In this document: positions 28,765 through 37,575 of the stretch, in pieces | Position numbering within the stretch: the first letter of the stretch is position 1 | How the letters are laid out: every line of letters begins with the position of its first letter | Source of the DNA: Methylotenera sp. | Lineage (GTDB): Bacteria > Pseudomonadota > Gammaproteobacteria > Burkholderiales > Methylophilaceae | Length of the DNA stretch: 44,053 nucleotides | NCBI GenBank assembly: GCA_030652995.1 | Contig: JAUSAG010000006.1 | Coordinates: 1-44,053, forward strand | Reading direction: 5' to 3' | Program-made: the position numbers and the translations under genes | Notes under the pieces: generated by a model | What the model saw: only the letters and a program-made list of their open reading frames with translations | Databases searched by the model: none | Told to the model about the DNA's origin: nothing

Positions 28765-29073
28765 TTAAAACGGCAACTTCATGCCGGCTGGCATAAAGCT
28801 GGATAAACGTGCTGAAGAAGTTGCTTCAACTTTTGCCGTGGCATCTTTGAGTGCGATGACTAACAAATCTTCCAATGTTTCTTTATCATCCATCACGCTG
28901 TCATCCAGAGTGACGCGCTTTACTTCGTTTTTACACGTCATTTGTACTTTGACTAAGCCATTGGCAGCAACGCCCTCAACTTCAATATTGGCAAGTTCTG
29001 CTTGTACTTTTTGCATGTTAGCTTGCATTTGCTGGGCTTGCTTCATCATATTGCCCATGCCACCTTTCATCAT
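28765..29073 (-). CDS. ybaB: Nucleoid-associated protein YbaB/EbfC
   Basis: A 102-residue small DNA-binding dimer of the YbaB/EbfC family. It begins with a Met/Gly-rich segment (MMKGGMGNMMKQAQQMQ) and has VEGVAANGLVKVQMTCKNEV and the C-terminal ARLSSFMPAGMKLPF. An aaggag ribosome-binding site lies before tandem ATGs at 29073 and 29070. It sits 11 bp after dnaX. Confidence 0.95.
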   Translation of the reverse strand: MMKGGMGNMMKQAQQMQANMQKVQAELANIEVEGVAANGLVKVQMTCKNEVKRVTLDDSVMDDKETLEDLLVIALKDATAKVEATSSARLSSFMPAGMKLPF

Positions 29074-29084
29074 TTTACTGCTCC

Positions 29085-30758
29085 TTAGTTACTAATAGGT
29101 TTAATTGAATTTGGAATAATCGTCGCGCCAAACTCGTTAATCAAGGCTTGAACAAAGCCATCTTCTTCAATCGCGCTTTCTGCGCTGGCTTGAGCGACGG
29201 CTTTTTCTTGAGAAATTTGTTTTGCAGGCGTGTTGCCAGTGCCACCAATACTGAATTGCAGTTTAAGTTTTTTATCAAAATATTGCGCAATGGCACTCCC
29301 CAATTTCTCTTGATAATTGGGCGACAATAAATGTTTTTGTGCCTCTGGCACGCTGAGCGAAATACTATGCTCATCATAAGCGATCAGTTCGCAATGTTTA
29401 GCTAACTCTCGGGCAAGTCCTAGTTTTAATTCATCCACCAGGCTACGCCAGTTGCCATTAAAGCTGCTACCAGCTGGTGTGGTAGGAGCTTCACTTGATG
29501 TTTGTGGGCTGGCAGTGGCTGAATTAACGTTTGTTTGTTGGCTAAGTGTTTCAGCTGGCGCTGGTTTGGCTAAAAATGGAGCTACTACCGACTCAGCTTG
29601 AATGATTGCTGGTGCAGGGCGCGCTAATTTGTTTGTCTGCTCAGTTTCTTTTGGGCTAACGCTAGAGCTACCATCGTTAGGTGTAAACGCCAGCATGCGC
29701 AATAAGCTCATGGTGAATCCAGCAAATTCATCAGGCGCCAGACCAATATCACGGCGTCCTAACAAGGCTATTTGATAATAAAGTTGAAGTGTTTCAGCGG
29801 GTAATTTTTGTGCTAAAGCCAGCAAAGTCTCGCGCTCGGGTCGGTCATCTGCAATACTTTCAGGCACTGTTTGTGCCACAGCAATTTGATGCAACAATTG
29901 CGCAAAATCATTGAGTGCCGCTTCAAATGAAATGCTGCGTTCTTCCATGGCTTTGGCTTGGTTGATCAAACTGCTGCCATCATTCGCCAGCAATGCCTCT
30001 AACAGTTGATATAAATAGCTTTGATCAATTGCACCCAGCATGGCACGAACTTCAGCTTCATTCACGGTTTGACCGCCGAAAGCAATGGCTTGATCAGTGA
30101 GTGAGAGAGCGTCGCGCATACTGCCTGCCGCAGCACGTGAAATTAAATGTAGTGCCGTTGCTTCAAACGGAATGTTTTCTTGACCAAGAATGTTTTGTAG
30201 ATGACCCGTGATAGCCGTACCAGCCATTTGACGCAAATTAAACTGCAAGCAGCGCGATAACACCGTGACAGGTACTTTTTGCGGGTCTGTGGTAGCGAGG
30301 ATGAATTTAACGTGTGCGGGAGGTTCTTCCAGCGTTTTTAACATCGCGTTAAAGGCACTTTTAGACAGCATGTGCACTTCATCGATAATATAGACTTTAA
30401 AGCGTCCGGCAGTTGGTGCGTATTGTGCGTTATCCAGTAAATCGCGCATGGCATCTACTTGCGTGTTGCTTGCGGCATCTACCTCGATTAAATCAATATA
30501 ACGACCTTTATCAATTTCGGTACAGGCGTTGCAAATACCGCACGGCTTGGCGGTGATGCCAGTTTCACAATTGAGTGACTTAGCCAGAATGCGCGCGAGG
30601 GTTGTTTTGCCTACGCCACGCGTGCCAGTAAATAAATAAGCATGATGTAAACGATTTTGTTCGAGCGCGTTAGTTAGCGCACGGACTACATGGTCTTGGC
30701 CGACGAGTGTTTCAAACGATTTTGGGCGCCATTTACGCGCGAGAACTTGATATGACAT
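29085..30758 (-). CDS. dnaX: DNA polymerase III subunits gamma and tau
   Basis: A 557-residue clamp-loader ATPase. Walker A is GTRGVGKTTLA, the zinc-binding Cys set is C-x8-CGICNAC, Walker B is IIDEVHML, and sensor I is ATTDPQKVPVTVLSRCLQF. The AAA+ part ends near 370. A Pro/Ala/Thr-rich linker (about 370-430) leads to a tau-specific C-terminal part that binds the polymerase and helicase. I saw no A AAA AAG slippery heptamer in the linker region, so a separate gamma form may not be made the E. coli way. The 4.5S RNA gene lies upstream on the same strand. Confidence 0.97.
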   Translation of the reverse strand: MSYQVLARKWRPKSFETLVGQDHVVRALTNALEQNRLHHAYLFTGTRGVGKTTLARILAKSLNCETGITAKPCGICNACTEIDKGRYIDLIEVDAASNTQVDAMRDLLDNAQYAPTAGRFKVYIIDEVHMLSKSAFNAMLKTLEEPPAHVKFILATTDPQKVPVTVLSRCLQFNLRQMAGTAITGHLQNILGQENIPFEATALHLISRAAAGSMRDALSLTDQAIAFGGQTVNEAEVRAMLGAIDQSYLYQLLEALLANDGSSLINQAKAMEERSISFEAALNDFAQLLHQIAVAQTVPESIADDRPERETLLALAQKLPAETLQLYYQIALLGRRDIGLAPDEFAGFTMSLLRMLAFTPNDGSSSVSPKETEQTNKLARPAPAIIQAESVVAPFLAKPAPAETLSQQTNVNSATASPQTSSEAPTTPAGSSFNGNWRSLVDELKLGLARELAKHCELIAYDEHSISLSVPEAQKHLLSPNYQEKLGSAIAQYFDKKLKLQFSIGGTGNTPAKQISQEKAVAQASAESAIEEDGFVQALINEFGATIIPNSIKPISN

Positions 30759-30865
30759 AGGTTAAACTGTAGCTGAAAATTGTGTTTTCGTCTTGATGTA
30801 TTTAACGCACATTTGGGGGTTCTTTAACTTCCATGTTATTTTTTAGAACGTTAAAGTGAAGAAGA

Positions 30866-30959
30866 GGCGAGCCTTGACCCCGGCACTTGCTTAATAGTTG
30901 TGGCTGCTTGCTTCCGCACCTGACCAGATTGGCTACTTCACAATGCGGGGAGGCCCGCC
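30866..30959 (-). ncRNA. ffs: 4.5S signal recognition particle RNA
   Basis: On the - strand the conserved SRP RNA core is clear: GGTCAGGTGCGGAAGCAAGC, with the GGAA tetraloop and the symmetric internal loop bound by Ffh. The ends pair: GGCGGGCCT at the 5' end (30959) with AGGCTCGCC at the 3' end (30866), and CCCCGC with GCCGGGG farther in. About 94 nt, somewhat shorter than E. coli 4.5S RNA (114 nt). It lies just upstream of dnaX, a common location in betaproteobacteria. Confidence 0.93.
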
Positions 30960-30966
30960 AAATGCA

Positions 30967-30972
30967 ATTTTA
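30967..30972 (-). promoter_or_regulatory. Candidate -10 element of ffs
   Basis: TAAAAT on the - strand is 7 nt upstream of the paired 5' end of the SRP RNA (30959), the right distance for a transcription start there. The -35 region is weak (TTAGCG nearby). Confidence 0.5.
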
Positions 30973-31377
30973 CAATACTTTGCTGGTTTCACGCTAATGC
31001 ATTCGCGGATTTTTTATGTTTTATCGGTTAGCACGTAGCCGTTCAATGCGGCGTTTGTTGTTGCTCAATATATTGCCGAATAATCGCAATCGATGCGCTG
31101 CCACAACTCCCTGCGAAATGGCTAGGTGACCACAACGCGCCACCCTATAGTTTCTTAGCAAAACTAGGATAATTCTTTTTGCGTATCGTGCGGCTGGGCA
31201 CGCCTTTTAGGCAACGTTTTCAATAGGCCGCTACTGCAAGGGTACGTTATGTTAGCAGGATTTGAGTGAGACCAAACATATCCTTGATTTAAGTCAAAAA
31301 AAGGTCTTTTTTTCCGATATTATTGATTGTAAAAATGTAAAATAACAAGGTCAGTCATCATTTTTAAAAGGTTTAAT
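30973..31377. other. About 400 bp with no intact gene
   Basis: This stretch separates ffs from the DUF465 gene. It contains an imperfect hairpin (GGCTA/TAACC arms near 31026-31041), the decayed tnpA fragment listed separately, and an AT-rich leader before the DUF465 gene. No open frame with coding character spans it. Confidence 0.6.
31043..31230 (-). pseudogene. Remnant of an IS200/IS605-type transposase (tnpA 3' end)
   Basis: Reading the - strand gives LKGVPSRTIRKKNYPSFAKKL, quoted here over no more than its motif, then an in-frame stop, then GGALWSPSHFAGSCGS and IIRQYIEQQQTPH followed by a stop at 31043. These are the last two conserved blocks of the Y1 transposase TnpA of IS200/IS605 (LKG-SSR, LW-SPSYF-AS-G, IRQYIE). 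The 5' part with the catalytic HUH motif is missing. The frame is broken by the internal stop and by further stops upstream (near 31220), so it is a decayed end of an insertion sequence. Confidence 0.8.
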
Positions 31378-31590
31378 ATGTTTCCAGAATATCGCGATTT
31401 AATCACGCAACTCAAGCACGTAGATTTACACTTCACGCATTTATTTGATCGTCATAATGCCCTTGATCAAAAAATTAAAAACATGGAGGCGCATATTGAA
31501 GTGGGTACGCATGATGAAATTGAAGCGCTAAAGAAAGAAAAACTTCATCTTAAAGATGAGATATATGCAGTTTTGGTTAAAGCTAGCTAG
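31378..31590 (+). CDS. DUF465 (YdcH-type) small protein
   Basis: A 70-residue charged helical protein of the DUF465 family: FPEYRDLITQLK near the start, HFTHLFDRHNALDQKI, and EIEALKKEKLHLKDEIY near the C-terminus. Members are short coiled coils of unknown function. A plausible aaaggt ribosome-binding site lies upstream. Confidence 0.85.
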   Translation: MFPEYRDLITQLKHVDLHFTHLFDRHNALDQKIKNMEAHIEVGTHDEIEALKKEKLHLKDEIYAVLVKAS

Positions 31591-31599
31591 TGCCAACCT

Positions 31600-31628
31600 A
31601 GGTTAATCCAATCAGTTTGGGTTAACCT
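31600..31628. terminator. Hairpin in the convergent gap, possible bidirectional terminator
   Basis: AGGTTAATCCAA and TTGGGTTAACCT form a 12-bp stem (one G-U pair) with a TCAGT loop. It sits between the DUF465 gene and the convergent hybrid kinase gene. There is no clear U-run on either strand, so intrinsic termination is only possible. Confidence 0.45.
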
Positions 31629-31677
31629 ATTATGCAGTTTTGCCCGCGACTATGTCGTTGAATGACATGCCTATTAT

Positions 31678-34600
31678 TTACTGCCATTGGTAGTTATTGA
31701 TTGCTGTGGTTAGCTCCGTTAAGGATAGCTCCAATTCTGCCACGGCTGGGTTTAGGTCGATATTCTCCAAATTGGATTCGATATAGGCTAAAACATGCAT
31801 TGCTTTTTCAGCCGCAAACACCCCTACCATGCCTTTAATGGCGTGCGCGCTGTGTAGTATTAAATTAAAATCATGTGACGCTATGCCGGCTTTAATTGTC
31901 TGCAATTGCGGAGGCATATCTTGTTTAAATATCCGTACGATTTCGTCGAACAGTTCACGATTGTCATCCATGGTTTGTCTTGCTTTATTAAAGTCGGCAA
32001 TTGGAAGTCGTGTTGCAAATGTATTGCGTAAGGATGTACCGCCTGTTTCGTGATTAATATTGGGCACAAAACCATCTAGCTCTCGCCATAATGCCTCGGT
32101 ATTGATCGGTTTGGATACATAACCATCCATACCATGGCTTAGGCATTCTTCACGTACACTGTGCATGGCGTGTGCGGTCATCGCAATAATAGGCGTGTAA
32201 TGCCGCGTCAATTTTTCTTGCTTGCGAATCAGCTCGGTTGCTTCAAAACCGCCCATTACGGGCATATCAACATCCATTAAAATGGCATCAAAGTTACCCT
32301 CATTCCAATGGCTAATCGCTTCAACTCCGTTATTGGCGATAGTAATACTGTGCCCTAATTTTTCTAATATACGGATTGCCAGCGTTTGGTTTACTGCATT
32401 ATCTTCGGCTAGCAGTAAGTGAAGCTTGCGTTTTGATTCGCGTGAGGTGTGACGTGTCACTAGTAGCGGCTCATCTTGTGGTATTACGCTAGGTGATTGC
32501 ATCGCCAAAGCCGACATGATGGCATCAAATAAATCAGTCTGTGAAACGGGCTTCATTAAATAGCCGGCAATGCCTAGTTCGCGGCATTTAGCGGCCTCCC
32601 CGCGTTGGCCTGCGGATGTTAGCATCATGACCGTTGCAGGAGGAGCGTAATCAGGGTGTTGTTTCATCTGCTCAGCCAATTCAAAGCCATTCATGTTTGG
32701 CATTTGCACATCCAAAATGGCAAGTGCGTATGGTTTATTTATTTGTAATGCCTGTTGCAGTACAAGTAACGCTTCTGCACCGCTCGCTACTATCGTCGGT
32801 AGCATTCCCCAACCGAGCAGCATTTCTTGCAATATTTTTTGGTTGGTGGTGTTGTCATCAACGACCAGTACTGGTAAACCTTGAATTTGTTCAGCGTGCT
32901 GTTGGTTTGTAATGACCTCGCTTGAAATGACAGGAGCATCAATGGTGAAAAAGAACGTTGATCCTTCGCCCACTTTGCTTTTTAAGTCAAGCTTACCACC
33001 CATCAAGTTGATAATTTTTGTAGAGATCGTTAGCCCGAGGCCAGTGCCGCCATATTGGCGAGTGGTTGAAGTGTCGGCTTGTGAGAATGACTCAAAAATT
33101 GATTGGAATTTCTCTTCAGGAATGCCAATTCCAGAATCATGTACGCTAAATTTTAACTTGGCGTTACCCGTGAGCGCACCCTCTATTTTTATGACAGAAA
33201 TTTCTATTTCACCTGTTTGTGTAAACTTAATCGCGTTACCCACTAAGTTTAAAACGACCTGACGCAGGCGGCCAGGGTCACCAATAATACGGTCTGGTAC
33301 ATCGGGTGCGATATAAAGCAATAACTCCAGGTTTTTCTGATGCGCACGTGGCGCGAGTGATTTTATGGTGTCGCGCAACATTTGTCCGAGTGAAAAATAG
33401 ATCACATTGATCTCCATTTTTCCTGATTCGATTTTAGAAAAATCCAAAATATCATTAATGATACTGAGCAAAGCTTCAGCAGATGACTTCACGATATTGA
33501 TGTATTCACGTTGATCAGCATTCAGGTCTGTATCTAGCACCAGGTCTGTCATGCCAACAATCCCGTTCATTGGTGTACGGATTTCATGGCTCATATTTGC
33601 CAAAAAGTCACCTTTGATTTTATTGGCACGTTCCGCCATTTCTTTGGCTTGTAAAAGTGCTGCATCGGCGGCCTTGCGGGAGGAAATATCCTGAAAAGCA
33701 CTTACTGTATTAATGATGGCACCATCCGCATTGTAAATGGCACGCGACAAAACAGTTACTGGAAGTATTGAACCATCTTTACGGATAAATACCTGGTCAT
33801 CCATTTGTGCTTTGCCGTGTTTAATCACTTGGTTCATAATCGGGCAATCATGCGCAGCGATCACTTCACCCAATGCAGAATGCGTATGGATGATGTCATG
33901 CAATGGTAAGCCCACCAGATCTTCGCGCTTCCAGCCTAGTAGTTTTTCACCTTCCGAGTTAATGTAGATACACCTCCCCTCAGCGTCTTGCACGTACAGA
34001 CCCTCGCCAAGGGTTTCAGTTACACTTTCATAAAATGCACGTTGCGCTAATAGCTGGTCACCCAAGCTTTTGCTAGCAGTGATGTCGGAGCGAATGGACA
34101 CATAACGCAATGGCTTGCCTTCATCGTCCATAAACGGCACGATGGTAGAATCTACCCAATAATGTGAGCCATCTTTTTTGCGGTTTCTGACTTCTCCATG
34201 CCAAACCTTGCCGCGGCTAATCGTTGCCCACATGCCTTTAAAAAACGCCTGGGGGTGGTAGCCAGAATTTAAGATACGATGATCTTTGCCTAGCAGCTCT
34301 TCACGGCTGTATTGACTTATTTCACTAAATTTGTCATTGGTGTAAAAAATCTTACCCGAGCTATCTGAAATGCTGACAATATCATGCTGGTCCAAGGAAA
34401 ATTTTAGAAACTCTAAATCACGTACAGAATCACTCAGTTTGTTACGCGTTGCTTTTAAGCGTGTAAATACCCAAGCCAAATAAGCGAGAATAAAGGCAGA
34501 AAATATAGCCATTGCCAGCTTGTGATTGGCGGCTTCCTGCTGCCTTTCTGCAAATAGCTGGCTATAAATTTGATGGAGTTTATCGGCTTGAAAGCTAGTG

Positions 34601-35292
34601 GTTGATTGTGTAATTTTATGCACTAATGCATCGACTTCAGTTTTATGCGATACGATAATCGCGGCATGTTTATTCAAGCTTTCGAGTGCTTTGTCGCCAT
34701 CTTCAGCAGATAACTGCAATATGGTGAGTATTTGTTGAATACGATTTTTAAGTTCAGCTGTTGCGTTGTAATCATATAACAGTACGTTATCGCGTAGCTC
34801 ATGGATAAGTTGCGCACGCTCTGATTGAGGCGCATGGGTATCTAACTGCAATTTGGATGCAATAAAAAAGTGTTGTAATGAGTTACGTAGTACCGCATTG
34901 TGCGATTTAAAATTTTCTATCAGTTCATATTTTTTCTTAAAAAGTTCTCGATAATGTTGAAATGCCTGCTGAATTTCTGAGATGCCTTTGCCAAAGTAAT
35001 CGGCTTTTTCTTGAGCCATAGTATTCAGCAAAAAATCAACCTGTTGCTGTGATGAAATCATTGGATCGTAATTTTTAAGTTGACCATAACGCGCCTGTAA
35101 CACGAACTGGTCAAGACGTGCATCTTGTTGCTGTAGTTGTTCAAAGTTATGAATGGTACGTAGATGTAGCGTGGTATCTATTTGGACTGATTGGAAATAC
35201 AGCCAACTCAGCAACAAAAGCCCAATGAGCCATAGTGAGTTTATGAAAGGGAAGTTTTTGAAGCGTACACTTTTATTCATCAAAGGCTTCAT
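31678..35292 (-). CDS. Hybrid sensor histidine kinase with DAHL-like periplasmic domain, two PAS, HisKA, HATPase, two receivers and HPt
   Basis: A 1204-residue inner-membrane kinase. Membrane helix 1 (about 18-36) and 2 (about 257-278) flank an all-helical periplasmic domain. Its start (LDQFVLQARYGQLKNYDP) looks like the DAHL ligand-binding family. Two PAS domains follow (about 290-405 and 415-540), then HisKA with the phospho-His569 in NMSHEIRTPMNG, and HATPase with NLVGNAIKFT and GGTGLGLTIS. Receiver 1 has Asp861 (ILDVQMP) and receiver 2 has Asp1007 (LMDVDMP). The C-terminal HPt has His1150 in HAIKG. This is a complete phosphorelay in one chain. The likely output partner is the REC/HD-GYP protein encoded just upstream. 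Its ATG overlaps the stop of a 49-residue membrane protein gene (ATGA). Confidence 0.94.
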   Translation of the reverse strand: MKPLMNKSVRFKNFPFINSLWLIGLLLLSWLYFQSVQIDTTLHLRTIHNFEQLQQQDARLDQFVLQARYGQLKNYDPMISSQQQVDFLLNTMAQEKADYFGKGISEIQQAFQHYRELFKKKYELIENFKSHNAVLRNSLQHFFIASKLQLDTHAPQSERAQLIHELRDNVLLYDYNATAELKNRIQQILTILQLSAEDGDKALESLNKHAAIIVSHKTEVDALVHKITQSTTSFQADKLHQIYSQLFAERQQEAANHKLAMAIFSAFILAYLAWVFTRLKATRNKLSDSVRDLEFLKFSLDQHDIVSISDSSGKIFYTNDKFSEISQYSREELLGKDHRILNSGYHPQAFFKGMWATISRGKVWHGEVRNRKKDGSHYWVDSTIVPFMDDEGKPLRYVSIRSDITASKSLGDQLLAQRAFYESVTETLGEGLYVQDAEGRCIYINSEGEKLLGWKREDLVGLPLHDIIHTHSALGEVIAAHDCPIMNQVIKHGKAQMDDQVFIRKDGSILPVTVLSRAIYNADGAIINTVSAFQDISSRKAADAALLQAKEMAERANKIKGDFLANMSHEIRTPMNGIVGMTDLVLDTDLNADQREYINIVKSSAEALLSIINDILDFSKIESGKMEINVIYFSLGQMLRDTIKSLAPRAHQKNLELLLYIAPDVPDRIIGDPGRLRQVVLNLVGNAIKFTQTGEIEISVIKIEGALTGNAKLKFSVHDSGIGIPEEKFQSIFESFSQADTSTTRQYGGTGLGLTISTKIINLMGGKLDLKSKVGEGSTFFFTIDAPVISSEVITNQQHAEQIQGLPVLVVDDNTTNQKILQEMLLGWGMLPTIVASGAEALLVLQQALQINKPYALAILDVQMPNMNGFELAEQMKQHPDYAPPATVMMLTSAGQRGEAAKCRELGIAGYLMKPVSQTDLFDAIMSALAMQSPSVIPQDEPLLVTRHTSRESKRKLHLLLAEDNAVNQTLAIRILEKLGHSITIANNGVEAISHWNEGNFDAILMDVDMPVMGGFEATELIRKQEKLTRHYTPIIAMTAHAMHSVREECLSHGMDGYVSKPINTEALWRELDGFVPNINHETGGTSLRNTFATRLPIADFNKARQTMDDNRELFDEIVRIFKQDMPPQLQTIKAGIASHDFNLILHSAHAIKGMVGVFAAEKAMHVLAYIESNLENIDLNPAVAELELSLTELTTAINNYQWQ

Positions 35293-35438
35293 AATGGTTT
35301 GCCCTGATATTTGCCTGTTAATTCAGGTTGCTTTAGTGAGAAATAAAGCACGATTAGCGCAACGGCAAGCACTGCGAGTAAGGCTAAGCCCAGTATTGGC
35401 AATTTAGCCGATGTCTGGGTTGAAAGTTTAGTGGTCAT
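35289..35438 (-). CDS. 49-residue single-span membrane protein overlapping both signalling neighbours
   Basis: A short frame reading MTTKLSTQTSAKLP, a membrane helix of about 20 residues (ILGLALLAVLAVALIVLYF), then SLKQPELTGKYQGKPL and stop. Its ATG at 35438 lies inside the last codons of the HD-GYP gene (11-nt overlap). Its TGA (35291-35289) overlaps the kinase ATG (ATGA). Such overlaps on both sides, plus a clear hydrophobic helix with a basic N-terminus, argue that it is real and translationally coupled. No strong ribosome-binding site is seen. I do not recognise the family. The topology suggests a cytoplasmic N-terminus and a periplasmic tail; it could modulate the kinase. Confidence 0.7.
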   Translation of the reverse strand: MTTKLSTQTSAKLPILGLALLAVLAVALIVLYFSLKQPELTGKYQGKPL

Positions 35439-36471
35439 TATCATCTAAAAATGCATTTTTAATTTTAATGATTTCATCAAATTCGCTGAAAAAAGCCTCC
35501 ACACAGGTTGGATCAAAGTGTTGCCCAATGCCGTTGCGCAGTAACTGACAGGCGTCCTCTATGCTCCAAGCTCTTTTGTAGGGACGTTCAGAGGTTAGGG
35601 CGTCAAATACATCTGCCACGGCAACAATACGTCCGAATAATGGAATTTCTTCATTTGCCAAGCCTCTTGGATAACCACTACCATCGTATTTTTCGTGATG
35701 GGTATGTGCAATTTCTGCGGCTAACTTAAGTAAGGGTGAGCTGCTTTCATTTAATAATCTATAGCCGATTACTGCATGTTGTTTCATTAAGGCAAACTCT
35801 TCTAGTGTGAGCTTGCCTGGCTTAAGTAAAATTGCGTCTGCAATACCAACTTTTCCAATATCATGCATGGGCGCGGCTTCTAGCAATAACTCTTGCTGCT
35901 GTACAGATAAACCAAGTACACGCGCTATATGTTTCGAGTAATGCGCCATGCGTTGAATATGCGCGCCGGTTTCCGGATCGCGGTATTCTGCGGCTTTAGC
36001 TAGGCAAAAAATAGTTTCGCGCTCTTGTGCTTTGATTTTTGTGGTAGCTTTGCTTACTTCGTCTGCTAGCCAAGCGGCATGATCCATTAGCTTTTTTTGG
36101 CTTTGGCGCAATGCCAGCATGTTTCTAGCACGTGCGACAAACTCGCTGTTGTCTAATGGTTTGTTGAGAAAGTCGGTAACACCACTGACGAGTGCTTTGT
36201 GTCGAACGCTGGTTTCGGTGTTGGCGGTTACCATTAGCACGGGAATCTCTTGGTAGTTAACAAACCCTCTAAACTGTTGAGTAAATTGAATACCATTCAT
36301 TTCTGGCATCATATAATCAACCACAACTAAATCAGGTTCATTATCCCTACACCAATCTAATGCTTCAATCGGATTGGTAAAAGCAATAGACTCATATTCA
36401 GGGATTTTCTTAATGAGGTGTTGCAGTAAAGTAATGTTCAGTTGCGTGTCATCAATGAGCAATATACGCAT
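35428..36471 (-). CDS. Response regulator with HD-GYP domain, probable c-di-GMP phosphodiesterase
   Basis: A 347-residue RpfG-like protein. The receiver domain (about 1-120) has DD at 7-8, phospho-acceptor Asp52 in VVVDYMMPEMNG and Lys104 in LNKPL. After a linker helix comes an HD-GYP domain (about 150-340) with HD at 203-204 (MHDIGKVGI), HTHHEKYDGSGYPRG and DVFDALTSERPYK. All expected metal-binding residues are present, so hydrolysis of c-di-GMP is likely. It is transcribed ahead of the small membrane protein and the hybrid kinase, its probable phosphodonor. Confidence 0.94.
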   Translation of the reverse strand: MRILLIDDTQLNITLLQHLIKKIPEYESIAFTNPIEALDWCRDNEPDLVVVDYMMPEMNGIQFTQQFRGFVNYQEIPVLMVTANTETSVRHKALVSGVTDFLNKPLDNSEFVARARNMLALRQSQKKLMDHAAWLADEVSKATTKIKAQERETIFCLAKAAEYRDPETGAHIQRMAHYSKHIARVLGLSVQQQELLLEAAPMHDIGKVGIADAILLKPGKLTLEEFALMKQHAVIGYRLLNESSSPLLKLAAEIAHTHHEKYDGSGYPRGLANEEIPLFGRIVAVADVFDALTSERPYKRAWSIEDACQLLRNGIGQHFDPTCVEAFFSEFDEIIKIKNAFLDDNDH

Positions 36472-36670
36472 AGTGTCTCGTTAGCCTGTTTTATTTGTAT
36501 CCTAGACATTGCAATTATGGCTCAAAAACGATTGGCTTGGGATTAAAAGGATTTAAAACTTGGCGCGTTTCTAAGATTTAATTCCTCGGGTATTTAATAT
36601 TAAACGCGATGAAGTGCCTAAAACCATGATGGCATAATACATTTAGTGAGTAATGGGTTTATACAAATAA

Positions 36671-36698
36671 AAAAGGGCTCTAAATTTAGAGCCCTTTT
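36671..36698 (-). terminator. Strong terminator of the yciB-yciI-bolA-PPIase unit
   Basis: A perfect 28-bp palindrome, AAAAGGGCTCTA-AATT-TAGAGCCCTTTT. Read on the - strand it is followed by further T residues (TTTTTTATTTG), so it fits the PPIase gene that ends at 36725. It can also act on the + strand, although no gene reaches it from that side. Confidence 0.92.
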
Positions 36699-36724
36699 AA
36701 TTCCAACGAACTTTAACTCACTGT

Positions 36725-37513
36725 TTATTTCGCGATATCTATTTTTGCTTTACCACGTAAGTCAGCCATAAGTTTTTCTAAGTTACGTTGTTGCAGATTT
36801 TTTTGCAAACCGTCTTTCACTTTGTCGTAAGCGAGCGGTTGCGCAGGGCGTGTGTCAACCAGTTTAATGACATGCCAGCCAAATTGAGTTTGTACTGGGC
36901 TGGTTGATGTCGTACCTTTTTGCAGGTTAGCAACAACATCGCTGAATGGTTTAACCATGGTCGCTGGAGAAAACCAGCCAAGATCGCCGCCTTTTTCTTT
37001 TGAGCCTGGATCTTGTGATTTTTCTTTAGCGATTTTTGCAAAATCACTACCTTTTGCTAGTTGTGCAATGATCTCTTTAGCTTCAGTTTCAGTTTTAACT
37101 AAAATATGACGTGCGCTGAATTCTTTTTCGCCATAGGCTTTTTTGTATTGTTCATAAGCCGCTTTGGTGTCTGCATCAGAGATCGGGTTTTTCTTAACGT
37201 AATCTTGTAAAAATACACTGGTTAACAGTTTGCGACGGCTAAGTTCTTCACGTGCGATGTAATCTGGTTGTTTATCGAGTCCGAGCTTTTGAGCTTCTTG
37301 GTACACAAGCTCAGAGCTGATTAATTCATTGATAATGGCGTCTTTAGTGTTAGCGTCAACTTTTTGACCATTGGCGGCAGCATCTTTAACGATTAAATCA
37401 TAAACAGACTGTTTGATTTGTTTGCCATTAACGGTAGCAACCGCATCTGCAGCAAACGCTGATGGTGCTAAAGATAAAATGGCGACTGCGATTAAAGTTT
37501 GGGTGAATTTCAT
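36725..37513 (-). CDS. Periplasmic parvulin-type peptidyl-prolyl isomerase
   Basis: A 262-residue exported foldase. The signal peptide (about 1-21, ending SAFA-AD) is followed by a helical N-terminal chaperone-like region (about 22-130). A PPIC/parvulin domain (about 132-225) has FSARHILVKTE, GSDFAKIAKEKSQDPG, GGDLGWFSP and QTQFGWHVIKLVD. It resembles the Cbf2/PrsA-like isomerases that help fold outer-membrane or exported proteins. It ends the unit yciB-yciI-bolA-PPIase, a known betaproteobacterial order, and is followed by a strong terminator. Confidence 0.94.
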   Translation of the reverse strand: MKFTQTLIAVAILSLAPSAFAADAVATVNGKQIKQSVYDLIVKDAAANGQKVDANTKDAIINELISSELVYQEAQKLGLDKQPDYIAREELSRRKLLTSVFLQDYVKKNPISDADTKAAYEQYKKAYGEKEFSARHILVKTETEAKEIIAQLAKGSDFAKIAKEKSQDPGSKEKGGDLGWFSPATMVKPFSDVVANLQKGTTSTSPVQTQFGWHVIKLVDTRPAQPLAYDKVKDGLQKNLQQRNLEKLMADLRGKAKIDIAK

Positions 37514-37555
37514 ACAAAAGTCCTCAAGATAGAAATTTAGTTTGGGTAATTAAGG

Positions 37556-37567
37556 TTAACATGTTAA
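37556..37567. promoter_or_regulatory. 12-bp perfect palindrome upstream of the PPIase gene
   Basis: TTAACATGTTAA lies about 43 bp upstream of the PPIase ATG, among TTAACA and TTAAT sequences that may be promoter parts. It could be an operator; it is short enough to be chance. Confidence 0.3.
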
Positions 37568-37575
37568 ATAGATTG

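Noticed and set aside
29085-29800. Programmed frameshift in dnaX for a separate gamma subunit.
   Set aside because: No A AAA AAG-like heptamer in frame was found by eye in the linker region; a short A run before CTT is in the wrong phase.
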